DNA from: Spongospora subterranea f. sp. subterranea
Taxonomy: Eukaryota; Endomyxa: Phytomyxea; Phytomyxea; Plasmodiophorida
Direction: 5' to 3'
Length of the DNA stretch: 64,000 nucleotides
NCBI GenBank assembly: GCA_049724395.1
Contig: JAUGWO010000166.1
Span: forward strand, 1-64,000
Shown: positions 58,620-64,000 of the stretch, piece after piece
Layout: each line of letters starts with the position of its first letter
Numbering within the stretch: position 1 is the first letter of the stretch
Position numbers and translations under genes: made by a program
Notes under the pieces: model-generated
The model's database searches: none
Seen by the model: the letters and a program-made list of their open reading frames with translations, nothing else
What the model was told of the DNA's origin: nothing

Positions 58620-60305
58620 CAGTACATGAGTGGAGCCATTCAGGTAGGGCTGCAGCAGATCTAGCTCACAGTGATCCACCAGTTGACCCATCTTCCTCGA
58701 AATGCGGTCAATGGCTCATCAGAAACTACGGTACATGAGGGGAGCCATCTCAGTCCCAGTGACCGGCCGTTGGACTTATCTCACTTGAGGCAACACAGGA
58801 CAAGACCTTGGCCATTCCCGACCAACGACTGGTATGTGACACGTAATGCTGTGATCATAACATGAGGGGGCCAATTCAAGAAGGGCTGCAGCAGATCATC
58901 CCCCAACCCCCAGTGATCCGCCGTTTGACTCGTCTCACTTGAAGACGTGACAGGACAACACCTTATCCCATTCCCGACCAACGACTGGTATGTGACACGT
59001 AATGCTGTGATCATCAACATGAGGGGGCCAATTCAAGAAGGGCTGCAGCAGATCTGGTATCCCCCAACCCCCAGTGATCCGCCGTTTGACTCGTCTCACT
59101 TGAAGACGTGACAGGACAACACCTTATCCCATTCCCGACCCGACTGGTGTGTGACACGTAATGCTGTGATCATCAACATGAGGGGGTCAAGAAGGGCTGC
59201 AGCAGATCTGATCCCCCAACAGTGATCCGCCGTTTGACTCGTCTCACTTGAAGACGTGACAGGACAACACCTTATCATTCAACGACTGGTATGTGACACG
59301 TAATGCTGTGAAGAAGGGCTGCAGCAGATCTGGTATCCCCCAACCCCCAGTGATCCGCCGTTTGACTCGTCTCACTTGAAGACGTGACAGGACAACACCT
59401 TATCCCATTCCCGACCAACGACTGGTATGTGACACGTAATGCTGTGATCATCAACATGAGGGGGCCAATTCAAGAAGGGCTGCAGCAGATCTGGTATCCC
59501 CCAACCCCCAGTGATCCGCCGTTTGACTCGTCTCACTTGAAGACGTGACAGGACAACACCTTATCCCATTCCCGACCAACGACTGGTATGTGACACGTAA
59601 TGCTGTGATCATCAACATGAGGGGGCCAATTCAAGAAGGGCTGCAGCAGATCTGGTATCCCCCAACCCCCAGTGATCCGCCGTTTGACTCGTCTCACTTG
59701 AAGACGTGACAGGACAACACCTTATCCCAGTCCCGACCAACGACTGGTATGTGACACGTAATGCTGTGATCATCAACATGAGGGGGCCAATTCAAGAAGG
59801 GCTGCAGCAGATCTGGTATCCCCCAACCCCCAGTGATCCGCCGTTTGACTCGTCTCACTTGAAGACGTGACAGGACAACACCTTATCCCATTCCCGACCA
59901 ACGACTGGTGTGTGACACGTAATGCTGTGATCATCAACATGAGGGGTCCCGCGACTGGTGTGTGACACGTAATGCTGTGATCATCAACATGAGGGGGCCA
60001 ATTCAAGAAGGGCTGCAGCAGATCTGGTATCCCCCAACCCCCAGTGATCCGCCGTTTGACTCGTCTCACTTGAAGACGTGACAGGACAACACCTTATCCC
60101 ATTCCCGACCAACGACTGGTATGTGACACGTAATGCTGTGATCATCAACATGAGGGGGCCAATTCAAGAAGGGCTGCAGCAGATCTGGTATCCCCCAACC
60201 CCCAGTGATCCGCCGTTTGACTCGTCTCACTTGAAGACGTGACAGGACAACACCTTATCCCAGTCCCGACCATCGACTGGTGTGTGACACGTAATGCGGT
60301 CAATG
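58620..60305. repeat. tandem satellite, about 10 units of about 162 bp
   Basis: The unit contains CATCAACATGAGGGGGCCAA, GGGCTGCAGCAGATCTGGTA, CCAGTGATCCGCCGTTTGAC and AACGACTGGTATGTGACACG. Copies start about every 160-163 bp (for example the motif GACGTGACAGGACAACACC near 59383, 59545, 59706, 59867). The central units are almost identical. The outer units near 58650-58880 and one near 59190-59310 are diverged or shortened, and one contains a 50-bp partial duplication near 59950. Short ORFs in it repeat the same peptide and are not genes. The divergence pattern is that of unequal exchange. Confidence 0.95.
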
Positions 60306-60473
60306 GCACTTATAGAGTACCGTTGCGCTGCCACGGTCCTCTAAATATAACCCTAGGGGCTGAGCGGGCCGATGGGCAGTCCGTAGCCCCCAACTCAATT
60401 GCGCCATCATTCCCTGGAATAGCCCAGTACATATCCTATGGGCTGCATCGCCCAAGACCGTTGCGATCCCAGG

Positions 60474-61508
60474 ATGCTTAAATCTCTCTGCAGGCGCTGC
60501 CGAATCAGCACATGGGTTCTTGCCGTTTATCGTTCATGTGATGCTGGGTGATTCATATTGGTATTGATTTAGTCTCGTGTCGAGTCTGGCGTTCTGGGTT
60601 CCAAAGAATTTCGGGTGTTTATCAGCCAGTCGGGCACGATACTATCGCCATGGCACGATGTCCCTCTATACGTCGATAGACCGGATTTACTATTGAACTT
60701 TGTTAATGAGATTCCCAAAGGGTAAATCGCTGTTTATATATATCGACCTGGTCCGTGCATTAACTGCTGTTTTGGATCAGAACTCGGCCGAAAATGGAAA
60801 TTGCCAGAGATGAGCCATCGAATCCGATCAAGCAAGATGTTGCAAAAAATCAGGAGCTAAGGTATGGCGTATTTTATTGTTGAAAGATCGAGTGCCAGTC
60901 TAACGCTTGACTCTTTCGTTTTGAAGGTATCTGAAAGCAGGAGACATGCCCTTTAATTACGGAGCTCTTCCTCAAACATGGGAAGATCCAGATTGGGTTC
61001 ACCCGGATACCAAGCTGGGAGGGGATAGTGATCCTTTGGGTATTGGTCCATGTTAATTGATATATCCGCTCGTCGCTCAGAGACTTTGCTTCTCAGATGC
61101 CATCGAAATATCGGATTCCCCGTTAGCTATCGGTAGTAGCGGATCGCGATTGTTTGGGTTTTTGTGTGGCAATTAATGGTCGTTACTGCAGGAGAGATCA
61201 CTCCCGTTCGGGTAATAGGTATTCTTGGATTGATCGATGAAGATGAGACCGATTGGAAGGTTATTGTGAAAAGGACCACGGAACCTAATTCCGCTGATAA
61301 TCCTTTAGCCATCTCTTCGGCCGATCTCGGCAAGATAACAACCTGGTTCCGGACCTATAAGCTTGCTGAAGGAGCGCTCGAAGAAAATAAGCTCATATTT
61401 GATGGCGAAATGCGAAACGCAGATTACGCACGCGAAATCATTGATGAAGCGCACGCACGTTGGAAATCATTGAGATGCACAACCAAATCAGATGATCGCA
61501 CCTTGTAG
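60474..61508 (+). CDS. PPA2: inorganic pyrophosphatase, mitochondrial type
   Basis: Family I soluble pyrophosphatase hydrolysing PPi to phosphate. Six exons (60474-60515, 60573-60721, 60781-60861, 60927-61039, 61097-61132, 61192-61508) join in phase to 245 codons, one exon being just 36 bases. Exon 1 encodes a basic leader ([14 protein letters not shown]), consistent with mitochondrial import. Active-site residues are present: Lys in KMEIARDE, Arg in LRYLKAG, Tyr in [13 protein letters not shown], the aspartates of GDSDPLDAIEIS and of DEDETDWK, and YK in FRTYKL. The small exon supplies [12 protein letters not shown], which completes the metal-binding motif and confirms the model. The protein is somewhat shorter than the usual 280-plus of the family. 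Confidence 0.93.
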
Positions 61509-61733
61509 TTTATATAAAAACCGATAATTCATAGCGTCACCCAGTTTCACGATCTTCGTAGATAAATAAAATCAGCGTCGACGAGATTTTAGTGGATTAA
61601 ACCTCTCTGGTGCGACTTCGTCAAAACAGGAATGGGAGACAATCCCCTATTTTATCCCGGCATCCTAAATGATAAGCTGAATCCGCATTATCTCATACAG
61701 CAACTGATTGTTTAGTAAAATTTATTATGCAGC

Positions 61734-62105
61734 TTATTCCTCATCCTCGACGTTCACGGTCTGTGTTTTCTTGAAGTTATCGCAAGGAACGTATGTGACC
61801 AGAGTGTACAGCTTCTGCTTGGCGTCCTCATCCTCATTTCGCTTGCGGTGCAGGCGAACGCGAACACGGTACACGACATTGCGGATACCTTTGGACCAGA
61901 TGTGCTTGTTGAGGTCGGCGTCGATACGAACATCGTCCGTCTTCATCAAGTCCTTGGCGAACTTGCGAAGTTCCTTGATGGCGCGAGGAGCGCGCTTTTT
62001 GAAGGAAATTCCATGAAGGCGCTTGTGTAGGTTGACGGTGTATTCCCGGGAGACGATGTCAGCAGCCCGGGTCGTCTTGCGCTCAGATTTAGCGGCTTTC
62101 ACCAT
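61734..62105 (-). CDS. RPL31: 60S ribosomal protein eL31
   Basis: Component of the large cytosolic ribosomal subunit near the exit tunnel. Intronless frame of 123 codons, the usual length. Diagnostic blocks are [45 protein letters not shown] and [17 protein letters not shown], ending [10 protein letters not shown] more upstream start is not possible in frame. It is the only clearly intronless host gene of the window, while its neighbours are all spliced. Confidence 0.96.
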   Translation of the reverse strand: MVKAAKSERKTTRAADIVSREYTVNLHKRLHGISFKKRAPRAIKELRKFAKDLMKTDDVRIDADLNKHIWSKGIRNVVYRVRVRLHRKRNEDEDAKQKLYTLVTYVPCDNFKKTQTVNVEDEE

Positions 62106-62361
62106 CGTCGATAATCAACACCTGATTGTATCAGTATCTCTGCCACGTATCACGGACTCCGCGGCGCACTCACCCCCTAATCGCAATAATAGCGCATTTT
62201 AGATATACAGACGAGCGCCATGTATCGCCACAACCGGTAGGGAGAAAAACATTGACATTCATAGAATCGCGGAATTCGGTGTGCTCTGGAAAATTAAAGT
62301 TGTGTAATTACAATTAAAAAGAGGTTGTTGAGACAGTGAGAGACAGTAAACCGAGCAGGAG

Positions 62362-63993
62362 TTAGTTTGGGCAATAATCCAAACGAGCTGGAAAACAGGC
62401 ATGAACACGAATGACATTGCGCAACAGGAGCGATGGCTGCGTTGAACGCGGTCCAATCTGTTCGACCATAGACAGAAATGATTCCGGCAACTTGGCGTTA
62501 TTGATCAACTCTTGAACTCTGATATCCTGGTCGTCCACGTCTTCGGCACTAGGTTCACTTCCGACAGAACTGGCATCGGTCATGTCCTCAGCAACCAATT
62601 GTTCCGACCTTCTACCCTTCTTTTTGGATTTTCTTGCTGCACCAAGATATCCTCTGCAATTATCGGACCCACAAAGGCACTTGGTCTTGGCAAGTCCAAT
62701 TCGTTCGAAATTGTAGTCGAATGTGACTTCGGACCCTTTCGGTAAATCACGAAGGGCAAATATTCCAACCCGTGGCGAACCTTTGACAGACCACTTTTGC
62801 GTCTCACACGTAGGATCGCAGCTATGAAGATTGGTGAACCGAGAAATATTCCCTTTTCGCGTGGCATCGATAACAATGTTGCTATACAGAGTCAAAAAAT
62901 AAAAATGCTGTTCACCATTGTAGTCGTCGTGACAACGACGTTTACACGTGTCCGTGTCGATGAGCTAAGGACACAATGTTATTTTGAGCGATTGTGTAGA
63001 ATGGAGCAATATCGTAACCTCTCCCACGTATTCAATGATGAAATCACCTTGAAAAACATCTTGCTGTAGGCGCAGTCCCCAGCCCTTTTCCTGCATCTGA
63101 TGTAGATGGTTGATTATTCAACAATCACCGACGATAAACTGAGCACATACGTATTCAACGCTAAGATTAGCCCATTGCCGCCTTTGAAACCTCTGATTTG
63201 TACACAGTTCACGAAGCCGGCATTCGTCAGGTTCGCATTCGACATGAGTTAAGCGGTTAATGCATTCGGAGCCACAGCCGGGAGATAAAGACACTGGACA
63301 GCAGCAATCAAGCACTTCGTCGCCGCCCATGTACTCTGGCAATATCGTTGATGGGAGCTTAACACCTGCAAGCGTGATGAAATGAAAGTCAACTACTTCA
63401 TGACCAATATACTTTGGTTCAGTAGAAAGAACGGTGCAGGAGCGAATGAACTCGATGGGTTTTTCCGCGCCATATCTATTTCTTTTTCGGCTAGGTGCAT
63501 CTGAACCATCAAAAACGGTAGCTGAAATCCCGTAGTTTGATGCAGCAAGTCAACACCATGCCCAAGTGGAAGCGGCAGCACTATGGTACAAGGATTAGAT
63601 GTACTTTGACAACGAGCAGCATGTATATATAGACAAACCTTGTTTTGATCGTGACCTTGGAAACGACATGGAATGATATAATCCAGATGTGAGAGGAGTC
63701 TGACGGGCGACCAAGGAGAGCAGCTTGACTCCAATGTTGCCTTTGGCGTACTCAACATAACGGAAATTGGACTTTTCGACATCGGCAACAGTTCCGTCAT
63801 CGACATCACTGTCATCACTTTCCTCAGACACCACATCGTCCTCGGGTTGCAATACAATTTCGTCGTCTGGCTGAAACTGAGGAGAACCAGGTGGCTTCTC
63901 CGAGGAACGAAGGCGGACAACTTTAGCAGGAACGATATTTGTCAACGACGCAGGGGGTTTGAACACGGGGCGAACGAGCGGTTTGCGAGGCAT
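62362..63993 (-). CDS. SET-domain histone lysine methyltransferase (SET2/NSD/ASH1 group)
   Basis: Probable histone H3K36-type methyltransferase. An acidic N-terminus (from 63993, MPRKPLVRPVFKPPASL) precedes an AWS domain (about 63320-63150: DCCCPVSLSPGCGSECINRL, ELCTNQRFQRRQW). The SET domain begins EKGWGLRLQQDVFQGDFIIE (about 63090) and continues past introns as GNISRFTNLHSCDPTCETQK and EVTFDYNFE. The post-SET Cys cluster is KCLCGSDNCRGYLG. The order AWS-SET-post-SET defines the SET2/NSD/ASH1 group. The canonical NHSC motif reads NLHSC here, one residue longer. About six short introns are present and not all borders are fixed. The gene may extend beyond the right edge. Confidence 0.85.
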
Positions 63994-64000
63994 CAACTCA

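Noticed and set aside
58781-60069. Series of minus-strand frames repeating similar peptides
   Set aside because: They are frames through the tandem satellite, broken at irregular places, with no start or splice logic.
61164-61508. A separate short gene starting with the frame at 61164
   Set aside because: It is the last exon of the pyrophosphatase. Five upstream exons join to it in phase.
1-64000. CRISPR arrays, bacterial operons, tRNA and rRNA genes
   Set aside because: No regularly spaced identical short repeats with unique spacers were seen. The tandem arrays have no spacers. No cloverleaf or rRNA-like segment was recognised, apart from the B-box-like stretch in the SINE candidate.

Overview
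The window is nuclear DNA of a eukaryote. Almost every recognisable gene is split by short GT-AG introns, about 38 to 140 bases where I traced them. Exons can be very small (17 and 36 bases), and the stop codons are standard. The gene set contains a flagellar axoneme protein (PF20/SPAG16), a gamma-secretase subunit (APH-1), MON2, PA200/Blm10, tepsin, Mediator subunit 4, PAF1 and an H3K36-type SET protein. With Ty1/copia elements and a Crypton of the fungal GCR1_C type, this best fits a flagellated opisthokont, perhaps a zoosporic early-diverging fungus or a close relative. No species can be named from the sequence.

Layout. 1-8.0 kb is a nest of Ty1/copia fossils: a 3' half on the plus strand, then a second plus-strand copy split by a minus-strand copy that itself carries a 425-bp SINE-like insert. 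8.0-11.2 kb holds a decayed Crypton (tyrosine recombinase plus GCR1_C domain) between inverted repeats. 10.6-14.6 kb is gene-poor, with ORF scraps and a fresh 157-bp tandem duplication. 14.6-33.8 kb is ordinary gene-dense DNA: APH-1 (+), tepsin (-), an EGF-bearing ABCG transporter (-), ATP synthase subunit f (+), MED4 (+), beta-mannosidase (-) and MON2 (-). 34.6-41 kb is a direct segmental duplication of a predicted secreted ankyrin-repeat gene, with a copied fragment of TMEM242 between the copies. 41.4-54.4 kb holds SPAG16 (+), TMEM242 (+), a chromodomain protein (-), the mitochondrial pyruvate carrier MPC2 (-), a Cys-rich predicted GPI protein (-) and PA200 (-). 56-64 kb holds a damaged Myb/SANT-like gene (+), PAF1 (-), a small basic ORF (+), a satellite of about 162-bp units, a mitochondrial-type inorganic pyrophosphatase (+), ribosomal protein eL31 (-) and a SET-domain histone methyltransferase (-) reaching the window edge.

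Functional links are those of a normal cell and no operon logic applies. Mitochondrial energy metabolism is represented by ATP synthase f, MPC2, PPA2 and TMEM242. Transcription and chromatin are represented by MED4, PAF1, the SET protein and the chromodomain protein. Endomembrane traffic is represented by tepsin/AP-4 and MON2. All exon joins are my own hand splicing from reading frame, splice-site dinucleotides and remembered family sequences. No alignment or search was run.
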